Positions 19,372 through 28,280 of a stretch of DNA of 46,046 nt are shown here, one piece after another (position 1 is the stretch's first letter; each line of letters begins with the position of its first letter). The notes under the pieces are model-generated. The model did no database searches, was not told the origin of the DNA, and worked only from the letters and a program-made list of their open reading frames with translations. Origin of the DNA: an uncultured Sphingorhabdus sp. (GTDB taxonomy: Bacteria; Pseudomonadota; Alphaproteobacteria; Sphingomonadales; Sphingomonadaceae); NCBI GenBank assembly GCA_905479715.1, contig CAJQNR010000015.1, positions 1-46,046 on the forward strand, read 5' to 3'. Made by a program: the position numbers and the translations under genes.

Positions 19372-19411
19372 AGCCGGTCAGCCCTGAATGCGCTAGCCGC
19401 CAAGCCGAATA

Positions 19412-20383
19412 TCAGTAGTTGAACCGCGCCTTCAGGCTTTCGCGGGCGTCGCGATATTCCTGAGTGAACTGATCCACCATATCCTGCACCGACATGACCG
19501 ACTCGATCAGACCAATGCCCTGACCGCAGCCCCAGATGTCTTTCCAGGCCTTTTTCTCGGTATTGCCGCCGGAACCGAAGTTCATCGTCTTATAGTCACC
19601 CTGCGGGAGATTGTCGGGGTCGAGACCGGCATTTTCGATCGACTGACGCAAATAATTGCCCTTCACGCCGGTGAACAGGTCGGAATAGACGATGTCGGAG
19701 GCCTTGCCCTCGACAATGCCTTCCTTATAGGCTTGGTCCGCGTTGGCTTCCTTGGTCGCAATGAAGGCCGATCCCGCATAGCCGAGATCCGCACCCATTG
19801 CCTGAGCGGCCAGGATCGATGCACCGTTGCCGATCGAACCGGACAGCGCGACCGGGCCATCAAACCATTCCCGGATTTCCTGCATCAAGGCGAAAGGGGA
19901 CAAGGTGCCGGCATGGCCACCCGCGCCAGCGGCAACCGGGATAAGGCCGGTTGCGCCTTTTTCGATCGCCTTATGGGCGAAGCGATTGTTGATAATATCA
20001 TGGAGGGTAATCCCGCCCCAGCTTTTTACCGTCGTGTTGAGATCCTCGATCGCCCCCAGCGAGGTGATCACGATCGGCACTTTCCATTTCGCGCAGGTTG
20101 CCATGTCCTGATCGAGCCGGTCGTTTGACTTGTGAACGATCTGGTTGACCGCGAACGGCGCTGCTGGCTTGTCCGGATTATCCCGGTTCCATGCCGCCAG
20201 TTCTTCGGTAATCTGGTGCAGCCATTCGTCGAGCATGCTCTGCGGACGCGCGTTGAGGGCAGGGAAGCTGCCGACGATACCGGCCTTGCACTGGGCGATG
20301 ACCAATTCGGGACCGGACACGATGAACAAGGGAGAGCCGATAAGCGGCAGGCGAAGATTGTCAAAAATGGCTGGTAAAGTCAT
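19412..20383 (-). CDS. Nitronate monooxygenase family flavoprotein
   Basis: The 323-residue protein is an FMN-dependent TIM-barrel enzyme of the nitronate monooxygenase/2-nitropropane dioxygenase family, which oxidises alkyl nitronates. Supporting motifs are LPLIGSPLFIVSGPELVIAQ at the N-terminus, GAGGHAGTLSPFALMQE with the conserved His region, and PVALSGSIGNGASILAAQAM for FMN phosphate binding. The start is ATG 20383; a TTG at 20401 is in frame but no ribosome site supports it. It lies directly downstream of leuA on the same strand (78 bp gap). Its true substrate is unknown; a related enoyl reductase role is possible. Confidence 0.88.
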   Translation of the reverse strand: MTLPAIFDNLRLPLIGSPLFIVSGPELVIAQCKAGIVGSFPALNARPQSMLDEWLHQITEELAAWNRDNPDKPAAPFAVNQIVHKSNDRLDQDMATCAKWKVPIVITSLGAIEDLNTTVKSWGGITLHDIINNRFAHKAIEKGATGLIPVAAGAGGHAGTLSPFALMQEIREWFDGPVALSGSIGNGASILAAQAMGADLGYAGSAFIATKEANADQAYKEGIVEGKASDIVYSDLFTGVKGNYLRQSIENAGLDPDNLPQGDYKTMNFGSGGNTEKKAWKDIWGCGQGIGLIESVMSVQDMVDQFTQEYRDARESLKARFNY

Positions 20384-20461
20384 GATAACCCCGATTTGCA
20401 AAATTATGCCACCGCATTACCCGATGCGGTGGCATATTCCACTGTTATTTTAATCGGCCGC

Positions 20462-22120
20462 TTAAATCCGGTTGACGGCGCTCAGCAATGCCTCGACCGA
20501 TGCGGTGGCAACATCGCTGTTGATACCGACTCCATAAAATTCCCGGCCATCGTCCGCTTTGCACTGGATATAGGCGGCAGCCTGGGCATCCTTGCCGGAA
20601 CCCAAAGCATGTTCGCTATAGTCGACAATCTCGAGGCTTACGCCCAGAGCTGAAGAAACGGCATCAACCACACTGGAAATCAAGCCATTTCCACGACCGC
20701 TGACCGAAATTTCTCCATCGGGTCCCTTGACCTTGCCGACAAAAATGCGCTCGCCACCGGTTGTCCGCTCACCATAGTCGACCAGGCTGTATCTTCCGCT
20801 GCCATCGAGATGATAGCGTTTCTGGAACGCCTCCCAGATATCCTCCGACGACAGTTCGCGGCTCGTCTCGTCGGCGAGTTCCTGCACGGTGCGGCTAAAA
20901 TTGGCCTGCAGACGCTTGGGCAGTTTGAGCCCGTGGTCCTGTTCCAGGATCCAGGCGATTCCGCCCTTGCCGGACTGGCTGTTGACCCGGATGACCGCTT
21001 CATAGTCGCGGCCAAGATCACGCGGATCGATCGGCAGATAGGGCACGTTCCACAATTCGTCATTGCGCTGTTCCTGTGCGGCAAAGCCTTTCTTGATCGC
21101 GTCCTGATGCGAACCGGAGAAAGCGGTGAAGACGAGTTCGCCGGCATAGGGATGGCGCGCAGGAACCGGCAACTGGTTGCAATATTCCACGGTCTTGACG
21201 ATTTCATCCATATTGGAGAAATCCAGTTCCGGATCAACGCCTTGGGTGTAGAGATTCAGCCCCAGTGTCACCAGATCGACATTGCCGGTACGCTCGCCAT
21301 TGCCGAACAGGCAGCCTTCGACGCGGTCCGCGCCGGCCATCATGCCCAATTCCGATGCGGCAATGCCCGAACCCCGGTCATTATGGGTGTGCAGGCTGAC
21401 CACGATATGCTCGCGCTTGCTGATATTGTTGCACATCCATTCGACCTGATCGGCATAGATATTCGGTGTCGCCGCTTCGATCGTGGCTGGCAGGTTGAGG
21501 ATCAGCGGCTTTTCGGCGGTCGGCTCGATGATTTCCATCACTGCCTCGACCACTTCCAGACTGAAATCCAGCTCTGCGGTGGAGAATGTTTCCGGCGAAT
21601 ATTCGAAATGCCAGTCGGTGTCGGGATATTTTTCTGCCTGCTCGCGCAAGATGGTCGCGCCTTCGCGGGCAATATCCTTCACGCCCTGCTTGTCGAGCCG
21701 GAACACGACGTCGCGCCAGGCCGGGGAAACGGCATTGTAGAGATGGACAATCGCGGATTTCGCGCCTTCCAGACTGGCGAAGCTGGTTTCGATCAGATCG
21801 CGGCGGGACTGGGTCAGTACCTGCACCATGACATCATCGGGTATCTTGCCGGATTTGACGAGACCGCTGATAAAGTCAAAATCGGTGGCACCGGCGGAGG
21901 GAAAGCCGACTTCGATTTCCTTGATGCCGATCTTGACCAGCAGGTCGAAGAATCGCTGTTTCTTCTGGGCATCCATCGGGTCGATCAGCGCCTGATTGCC
22001 GTCGCGCAGATCGGTGGACAGCCAACGTGGTGCCTTGTCGATGGTGCGCGATGGCCATTGCCGGTTGGGCAGATCAATCTGCGGAAAAGGGCGGTATTTT
22101 TGTGACGGGTTCTTATGCAT
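20462..22120 (-). CDS. leuA: 2-isopropylmalate synthase (long form)
   Basis: LeuA condenses acetyl-CoA with 2-oxoisovalerate, the committed step to leucine. The 552-residue product is of the longer type also found in Actinobacteria and yeast, starting MHKNPSQKYRPFPQI. The catalytic barrel has LSTDLRDGNQALIDPM and the metal-binding VSLHTHNDRGSG; the C-terminal regulatory domain with VSGRGNGLISSVVDAVSSAL binds leucine for feedback inhibition in the family. ATG 22120 lies just after the leader region that encodes a leucine-rich peptide. The TTG/GTG-type longer frame to 22162 is not needed. Confidence 0.96.
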   Translation of the reverse strand: MHKNPSQKYRPFPQIDLPNRQWPSRTIDKAPRWLSTDLRDGNQALIDPMDAQKKQRFFDLLVKIGIKEIEVGFPSAGATDFDFISGLVKSGKIPDDVMVQVLTQSRRDLIETSFASLEGAKSAIVHLYNAVSPAWRDVVFRLDKQGVKDIAREGATILREQAEKYPDTDWHFEYSPETFSTAELDFSLEVVEAVMEIIEPTAEKPLILNLPATIEAATPNIYADQVEWMCNNISKREHIVVSLHTHNDRGSGIAASELGMMAGADRVEGCLFGNGERTGNVDLVTLGLNLYTQGVDPELDFSNMDEIVKTVEYCNQLPVPARHPYAGELVFTAFSGSHQDAIKKGFAAQEQRNDELWNVPYLPIDPRDLGRDYEAVIRVNSQSGKGGIAWILEQDHGLKLPKRLQANFSRTVQELADETSRELSSEDIWEAFQKRYHLDGSGRYSLVDYGERTTGGERIFVGKVKGPDGEISVSGRGNGLISSVVDAVSSALGVSLEIVDYSEHALGSGKDAQAAAYIQCKADDGREFYGVGINSDVATASVEALLSAVNRI

Positions 22121-22197
22121 GACTTCACTCTTATGCTGCTGGAAAATGCGCGCAAGGCACAAATTCGCGAGTTTGCTTATATTATCTGGTAAATCAT

Positions 22198-22250
22198 CCC
22201 TTAGGCGGGGCGCTGCGCCATTCGGGCAGCAGCAACGGTACGCCTAAGGG
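22198..22250 (-). promoter_or_regulatory. leuA leader stem-loop overlapping the leader-peptide stop codon
   Basis: CCCTTAGGCG (22250-22241 on the minus strand) pairs perfectly with CGCCTAAGGG (22207-22198). The leader peptide's stop TAG (22246-22244) lies in the first arm, so a ribosome finishing the peptide would block this stem while a ribosome stalled at the Leu codons would leave it free. A small inner hairpin, GGCG-CAG-CGCC, lies in the loop. TGCTGCCC within the loop can alternatively pair with GGGCAGCA at the leader-peptide start. No long T-run follows, so the exact terminator is not defined. Confidence 0.6.
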
Positions 22251-22291
22251 CGTATAAGTCGTAGCAGCAAGAGAGCTTTTGACCGTGTCAT
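22244..22291 (-). CDS. leuL: Leucine-rich leader peptide upstream of leuA
   Basis: This short open frame reads MTRSKALLLLRLIRP and stops at TAG. It has four consecutive Leu codons (CTC TTG CTG CTA) and a fifth (CTT) two codons later, using five different Leu codons. It ends 123 bases before the leuA start. Such peptides sense charged tRNA-Leu in transcription attenuation of leu operons. A GATAGGG sequence before the ATG is a fair ribosome site. It was found by translating the minus-strand leader by eye. Its position, composition and overlap with a 10-bp stem make the call strong despite its size. Confidence 0.8.
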   Translation of the reverse strand: MTRSKALLLLRLIRP

Positions 22292-22297
22292 GCTGCC

Positions 22298-22325
22298 CTA
22301 TCTATTCAGACTGACAGATAAATCA
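22298..22325 (-). promoter_or_regulatory. Candidate leuA leader promoter
   Basis: On the minus strand TTGATT (22325-22320), a 16-base spacer and TAGATA (22303-22298) lie just before the leader peptide ATG. If used, the transcript would begin at or within a few bases of the ATG, making the leader peptide nearly leaderless. A promoter farther upstream is equally possible. The rest of the region up to the BLUF gene (22326-22550) shows no other clear feature. Confidence 0.3.
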
Positions 22326-22550
22326 ACCGTCGCGGATGTTTTTTTTGAATGTTGCCCAATTTTGGGGACGCCTGCCGCGACTCTTCACGATGTTTGAATA
22401 GCATTCACGTGGTTCAACAGGGAAGAGCGACAGACTGGATCGGGAGGATGTGCCCATATCGCCCCGAAAAACCGAATTTTACGTTCTGTTGTGATTCCTT
22501 GCGATAGGGATATGAGCAGAATCTGTCCGAGGCCACGGAAGGGCTGTGGA

Positions 22551-22949
22551 ATGTATCGACTCGTCTATATGAGCACGCCCAGGCATCCGCTACCGCGTGA
22601 AGAGCTGAATGCTATTCTGGCCGCGGCGACAAAGAACAACAATCGCAATGGAATCACCGGCATATTGATTCAGGATCAAAAGCGTTTTTTGCAGTATCTT
22701 GAAGGTGATGAGGCCCGGGTTGAGGAAACATTTGCGCGAATATCAATGGATAAACGGCATCATGCAATTTTCCGGCTGAAGAGCGGTGCGATCATCCGGC
22801 GACAGTTTCCCGGATGGAGCATGGCGTCGAAAACCGTTGATCATGGTTCCGGCCTGACCAGTGCGGTCGGGGAACTGGTAAAAGGCTGTGACCGTGACCT
22901 TGCCGAAGAATTGTTGAGCTTCGCGGCGGCTCGAGACCGGGCAACCTGA
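22551..22949 (+). CDS. Single-domain BLUF blue-light sensor
   Basis: The 132-residue protein is a stand-alone BLUF domain that binds FAD and senses blue light. All switch residues are visible: Tyr6 in YRLVYMS, Asn30 in KNNNRNGITG, Gln48 in RFLQYLEGD, and Trp89/Met91 in FPGWSM. About 35 residues follow the core, as in other short BLUF proteins, and would act through protein partners. ATG 22551 is chosen because GGAAGGG at 22537-22543 is about seven bases upstream and homologues begin just before YRLVY; in-frame starts at 22491 and 22512 are possible. It is alone on the plus strand among branched-chain amino acid genes. No output domain is fused and no partner gene is adjacent. Confidence 0.9.
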   Translation: MYRLVYMSTPRHPLPREELNAILAAATKNNNRNGITGILIQDQKRFLQYLEGDEARVEETFARISMDKRHHAIFRLKSGAIIRRQFPGWSMASKTVDHGSGLTSAVGELVKGCDRDLAEELLSFAAARDRAT

Positions 22950-22976
22950 AATTCGGTCACCCGGTCCCGCGATCGT

Positions 22977-24005
<1,029 letters not shown>

Positions 24006-24083
24006 TTATATTCAGATGATAGCGAATAGGGTTGGGCGCTCACAGCCGCCAGATTTGGCTAGCCTATATGCGCATTATCTTGT

Positions 24084-24599
24084 TCATGCGGTCTCGGGGC
24101 CCCGGCCAATGGCTACAACGCCCGTGCGGCCAACTTCTACCAGACCAACTTCGCGCATCAAGCCCACGAATGTTTCGATCTTTTCCGGTGCGCCGGTAAT
24201 CTCGAAGACAAAGCTTTCGGTGGTCGCATCGACAACCCGGGCGCGATAGATATCCGCCAGTCGCATGGCTTCAATGCGATGTTCGCCCTTGCCCGCGACT
24301 TTTACCAGCGCCAGTTCGCGTTGGACATGCGGGCCGGATTCGGTCAGGTCGCGAACGCTGTGCACCGGCACCAGACGCTCGAGCTGTGCAATAATCTGCT
24401 CGATCACATGCGGCGGGCCGTTGGTAGCGATGGTAATCCGGCTCACGGCATGATCTTCGCTGATATCGGCAACGGTCAGGCTGTCAATATTATAGCCACG
24501 GGCGGTGAACATGCCCGCAATGCGCGCCAATATGCCGGCCTCATTGTCAACCAATACGGCGAGAACGTGACGTTCTACAGTTTCTTCATCAATATGCAT
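24084..24599 (-). CDS. ilvN: Acetolactate synthase small (regulatory) subunit
   Basis: IlvN (171 residues) activates the large subunit and confers feedback inhibition by valine. The N-terminal ACT domain reads VLVDNEAGILARIAGMFTAR, and the C-terminal half has RELALVKVAG and the TGAPEKIETFVGLMREVGLVE block. The ATG at 24599 overlaps the ilvB stop by one base (TGATG), so subunits are translated in coupled fashion. The in-frame extension to 24725 lies inside ilvB and is rejected. The gene name ilvH would be equally valid. Confidence 0.97.
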   Translation of the reverse strand: MHIDEETVERHVLAVLVDNEAGILARIAGMFTARGYNIDSLTVADISEDHAVSRITIATNGPPHVIEQIIAQLERLVPVHSVRDLTESGPHVQRELALVKVAGKGEHRIEAMRLADIYRARVVDATTESFVFEITGAPEKIETFVGLMREVGLVEVGRTGVVAIGRGPETA

Positions 24600-26356
24600 C
24601 AGACAAGCGCCTTTGCTTGATCGTCCATCGTACCCCGTACATCGGCTTCGGTGAGAAGCATCTCCGTATGGGCTGCGCCGGACGGTATCATCGGAAAACA
24701 GTTGGCGAGTTTTGCGACCCGGCAATCGACCAATACGGGGCCATCGGTTTCGATCATTTTCTGAATGCCTGCGTCGAGATCCGCGGGGTCTTCGATACGG
24801 ATACCGGTCCAGTCATAGCTTTCGGCCAACTTTACAAAGTCTGGCAGACTATCACTATAACTATTGGAATAACGGCTTTCGTAGGTCAGTTCCTGCCATT
24901 GCCGAACCATCCCCATATATTCATTGTTGAGGATGAAAATCTTCACCGGCAGACGATATTGGGTGGCGGTGCCAAGCTCCTGAATATTCATCTGGATCGA
25001 TGCCTCGCCGGCAATGTCGATGACCAGTGCGTCGGGATTGCCGAGCTGCGCGCCGATCGCGGCGGGAAGGCCATAGCCCATCGTGCCGAGGCCACCGCTG
25101 GTCAGCCATTTATTGGGGCTTTCGAAATCGAAATGCTGGGCGGCCCACATCTGGTGCTGTCCGACCTCGGTGGTGATGATCGGTTCGCGTTCATGGGTCG
25201 CCTGCCACAATCTGCGGATTGCTTCCTGCGGCATGATTTCTTCTTTGTCCTCGGGATATTCCAGACAATTGGTTGCCCGCCATCCCTTGATCCGTGACCA
25301 CCATTCGTCGTAGCCCGGCGTCGTAAAACGGCGCCCTTTCATGACCGCGAGCAGCTGTTCCATGACCCGGCCAACATCGCCGATAATCGGCAGATCGACG
25401 CGGATCGTCTTGTTGATCGACGACCGGTCTATATCAACGTGGATTTTCTTGCTGTTCGGGGAAAAGGCATCGATCCGTCCGGTTATCCGGTCGTCAAAAC
25501 GGGCGCCCAAGCAGACGACGAGGTCGGCCTTGTTCATCGCCATATTGGCTTCAAACGTGCCGTGCATGCCCAGCATGCCCAGCCATTTGTCGGACGTCGC
25601 GGGAAAGGACCCGAGGCCCATCAGGGTGGACGTGACGGGGCATCCCATCAATTCGGCCAGTTCCCGCAGGGTTTCGCTTGCCTTTGGTCCGCTGTTGATG
25701 ATCCCGCCACCAGTATAAAGAACCGGTGCCTGTGCGTTCATGATCATTTCGGCGGCCGCATTGATCGCCTTGAAGTCGCCTTCTGTCTGGGGTTGATAGC
25801 GGGTATTGGCTCTGGCTGCATTGGAGCTGAACTCTGCCGCAGCAACCTGGACATTCTTCGGAATATCGATGACCACCGGACCAGGGCGGCCCTGGGTGGC
25901 GATATGAAAGGCTTCCTGAACGACCTGCGCCAGATCGGAAGGTTTTTTCACCAGATAATTATGTTTGGTACAATGGCGCGTGATACCGACCGTGTCGGCT
26001 TCCTGAAAGGCATCGGTGCCGATCAGATTGGTTGCAACCTGGCCGGTGATGACGACCATCGGAATGCTGTCCATAAGGGCATCGGTAATACCGGTAACGG
26101 CATTGGTCGCACCCGGGCCGGATGTTACCAGTACGACACCGGGCTTGCCGGTCGAACGAGCATAGCCTTCCGCCGCATGGGTCGCTGCTTGCTCGTGGCG
26201 GACCAATATATGCTTGATTTTCGGATGTTCGTAAAGCGCATCATAAATGGGCAAGACGGCACCGCCAGGATAGCCGAAAACGGTATCCACACCCAGGTCC
26301 AGCAGGGTTTCGACCAATATATCGGCGCCGCTTTTTTCGGCCACATCATGCTCCAT
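24599..26356 (-). CDS. ilvB: Acetolactate synthase large (catalytic) subunit
   Basis: IlvB is the ThDP-dependent enzyme that makes acetolactate and acetohydroxybutyrate. The 585-residue sequence shows FGYPGGAVLPIYDALYE with the following RHEQAATHAAEGYARSTG (catalytic Glu), VTSGPGATNAVTGI, and the ThDP-Mg region VIDIAGEASIQMN (GEAS here rather than GDGS). ATG 26356 is chosen; an in-frame GTG at 26374 is an alternative. A ten-codon open frame, 26388-26356, ends on the ilvB start (TAATG), but it has no regulatory amino-acid bias. ilvN follows with a one-base overlap. Confidence 0.97.
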   Translation of the reverse strand: MEHDVAEKSGADILVETLLDLGVDTVFGYPGGAVLPIYDALYEHPKIKHILVRHEQAATHAAEGYARSTGKPGVVLVTSGPGATNAVTGITDALMDSIPMVVITGQVATNLIGTDAFQEADTVGITRHCTKHNYLVKKPSDLAQVVQEAFHIATQGRPGPVVIDIPKNVQVAAAEFSSNAARANTRYQPQTEGDFKAINAAAEMIMNAQAPVLYTGGGIINSGPKASETLRELAELMGCPVTSTLMGLGSFPATSDKWLGMLGMHGTFEANMAMNKADLVVCLGARFDDRITGRIDAFSPNSKKIHVDIDRSSINKTIRVDLPIIGDVGRVMEQLLAVMKGRRFTTPGYDEWWSRIKGWRATNCLEYPEDKEEIMPQEAIRRLWQATHEREPIITTEVGQHQMWAAQHFDFESPNKWLTSGGLGTMGYGLPAAIGAQLGNPDALVIDIAGEASIQMNIQELGTATQYRLPVKIFILNNEYMGMVRQWQELTYESRYSNSYSDSLPDFVKLAESYDWTGIRIEDPADLDAGIQKMIETDGPVLVDCRVAKLANCFPMIPSGAAHTEMLLTEADVRGTMDDQAKALV

Positions 26357-26431
26357 TAGCTGTCTGTTTTGCACTGCGGCCCCGCCATGATGTACCGCAG
26401 CACAATAGGCAAGGCTTAGTTAATCCGGGGG

Positions 26432-26460
26432 TCGCTACATATTTGAATATGTTATGTCAA
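26432..26460 (-). promoter_or_regulatory. ilvB promoter with a palindrome in the spacer
   Basis: A perfect -35 TTGACA (26460-26455), a 17-base spacer and TAGCGA (26437-26432) lie upstream of ilvB. The spacer contains the perfect dyad CATATT-TG-AATATG (26451-26438 on the minus strand), a likely regulator site. The -10 is poor, which would fit an activated or tightly controlled promoter. The start point would lie about 70 bases before the ilvB ATG. Confidence 0.5.
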
Positions 26461-26463
26461 GGC

Positions 26464-27399
26464 CTAATTACGTAATAATATTTCAATTATTCTCTCGATA
26501 TCATTAGATAATACCTGTTCCAGTCGCAGCCATTCCGCAGGGGTCTGGTTTCGGAACCAGGTATATTGGCGTTTGGCATATCGCCGCGTCACGGTCTGGG
26601 CCCGCTCTACTGCCACTTCCCTGCTGAGATCGCCAGCCAGCCAGCCCGCGATTTCCGCGACCCCGATCGCCCGCATGACCGGTTGGTTTGCAGACAGATT
26701 GCGCGCCAGCAGCGCTTCGACCTCTTCTCTCGCACCGCCATCGATCATCTCGTGGAACCGCAAGTCACAGCGCTGGTAAAGCCATTCGCGGGGGGGCAGC
26801 ATCACCAGCGGGTGTAACCGGATGTCATCGGCAATGCCGCCGATCTTGTGTTTCTGCCAGTGGTCCAGTGGCTGTCCGGTGGACTGGATGACCTCCAGCG
26901 CACGATGAACGCGGGTGGTGTCGGTCGGATTGAGCCGCTGCGCCGATGTCGCGTCATATTTTTGCAGCGCCTGAAAGGCTTCCGATGTTTCCATTTTGCG
27001 GATGGATTGGCGGATGGTCTGGTCAATTTCGGGAATCGGAGCAATGCCATCAAGCAGGATGCGGACGTACATCCCGCTACCACCGACCAGAATCGGCAGG
27101 AGGTCGCGGGCATGGGCATCCGCGATTGCCGTCCTGGCATCGCTCGCCCAGCGCGCAGCGGAACAGGATTCACTGCCATCAATATAGCCGAAAAGCTGGT
27201 GTTCGGTTTCACCCATTTCGGCGGCACTTGGCCGTGCGCTCAGAACTCTCAGATCGGAATATACTTGTGCGCTATCCGCATTGATGATCACCGAGGGTTG
27301 CTTTTTGGCAATCTCCAATGCCAAGGCAGATTTACCGCTCGCCGTCGGTCCAACGACCAGGGCGACGTTCTTGTCCAGTTTCGGAGAAATCATGTTCAT
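26464..27399 (-). CDS. miaA: tRNA dimethylallyltransferase
   Basis: MiaA adds a dimethylallyl group to A37 of tRNAs that read codons starting with U. The 311-residue protein has the P-loop GPTASGKSALALEIA, the DSAQVY motif, and the C-terminal QTVTRRYAKRQYTWFRNQ. ATG 27399 is preceded by GAGGG with five bases of spacing; ATG 27393 (11 bases spacing) and 27411 are in frame. The 5' end overlaps the serB start on the other strand, and both ribosome sites lie inside the partner's coding sequence or directly beside it. It precedes ilvB on the same strand by 108 bases. Confidence 0.95.
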   Translation of the reverse strand: MNMISPKLDKNVALVVGPTASGKSALALEIAKKQPSVIINADSAQVYSDLRVLSARPSAAEMGETEHQLFGYIDGSESCSAARWASDARTAIADAHARDLLPILVGGSGMYVRILLDGIAPIPEIDQTIRQSIRKMETSEAFQALQKYDATSAQRLNPTDTTRVHRALEVIQSTGQPLDHWQKHKIGGIADDIRLHPLVMLPPREWLYQRCDLRFHEMIDGGAREEVEALLARNLSANQPVMRAIGVAEIAGWLAGDLSREVAVERAQTVTRRYAKRQYTWFRNQTPAEWLRLEQVLSNDIERIIEILLRN

Positions 27400-28273
27400 C
27401 GCGACCCTCATAGCAAAAGAATCTCTGAATGAGAGAGATATTCAATCTGCGATTTCCAGCCTCGCAGCGACCGATGCCGCCATCATCCGTCAGTCGGAGA
27501 TCGTCGACGGGCGCGTGGTCGATATTTTCTTCGACGGCGATCCGGTTGCCGCCCGCGACCATCTCGAACAGATCGGGAATGAAATTGATATTGCGGTACA
27601 ACCGGAAGCCAATCGCCTCAAGAAACTGCTGATTTCCGATATGGACAGCACCATGATCACCATCGAATGTATCGATGAGCTTGCAGACTATGCCGGCATC
27701 AAGCCGCAGATCGCGGAAATCACCGAACGGGCAATGCAGGGCGAACTTGATTTCGAGGAAGCGCTCCGGGGCAGGGTGGCGCTGCTCAAGGGTCTTGATA
27801 CGGCTGCCATCAAGCAATGTCTGGACGAGCGGGTCAAGATCATGCCGGGAGCGGAAATTCTTGTACGGACCATGACGCAGCGCGGTGCTCCGACCATTCT
27901 GGTCTCGGGTGGGTTCACGAGATTTGCGAAGCCCGTCGCACAAGCCATTGGGTTTGAGTCATTTTATGCCAATGTTCTGGGAGTGGAAGGCGGCGTGCTG
28001 ACCGGCGGTCTGGACGGACCGATTGTCGATTCGACCCGAAAGGTGGAATTGCTCGAGTCCGCGGCCGATGGGGCGAAACTGCCGCTGGAGCAATGCATCG
28101 CGGTGGGCGACGGCGCGAATGATATTCCGATGCTGGAACGGGCCGGTCTCGGGATCGCCTATCATGCAAAGCCAAAGGCCGCCCAAGCCGCAGACGTGGC
28201 GATAAAATATAATGATCTGAAGGCGTTGCTATATATTCAGGGCCTCGCGTCGGACCAGTGGGTCACCGAATAG
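27392..28273 (+). CDS. serB: Phosphoserine phosphatase
   Basis: SerB performs the last step of serine synthesis. The 293-residue protein has an N-terminal ACT-like segment (about residues 1-75) and a HAD domain with ISDMDSTMITIECIDELAD (nucleophile Asp83, acid Asp85), VSGGFTRFAKPVA, and AVGDGANDIPMLERAGLGIAYHAKP. The start ATG 27392 has GGAGA five to six bases upstream. The longer in-frame start at 27281 would run across miaA and is rejected. It overlaps miaA head-to-head by up to eight bases and ends seven bases before the convergent SPOR-protein gene. Confidence 0.96.
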   Translation: MFIATLIAKESLNERDIQSAISSLAATDAAIIRQSEIVDGRVVDIFFDGDPVAARDHLEQIGNEIDIAVQPEANRLKKLLISDMDSTMITIECIDELADYAGIKPQIAEITERAMQGELDFEEALRGRVALLKGLDTAAIKQCLDERVKIMPGAEILVRTMTQRGAPTILVSGGFTRFAKPVAQAIGFESFYANVLGVEGGVLTGGLDGPIVDSTRKVELLESAADGAKLPLEQCIAVGDGANDIPMLERAGLGIAYHAKPKAAQAADVAIKYNDLKALLYIQGLASDQWVTE

Positions 28274-28280
28274 GCTTTTT

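Noticed and set aside
26356-26388. Ten-codon open frame ending on the ilvB start (TAATG) as a leader peptide
   Set aside because: It has no Ile, Val or Leu codons and no good ribosome site, so it does not look like an attenuator peptide.
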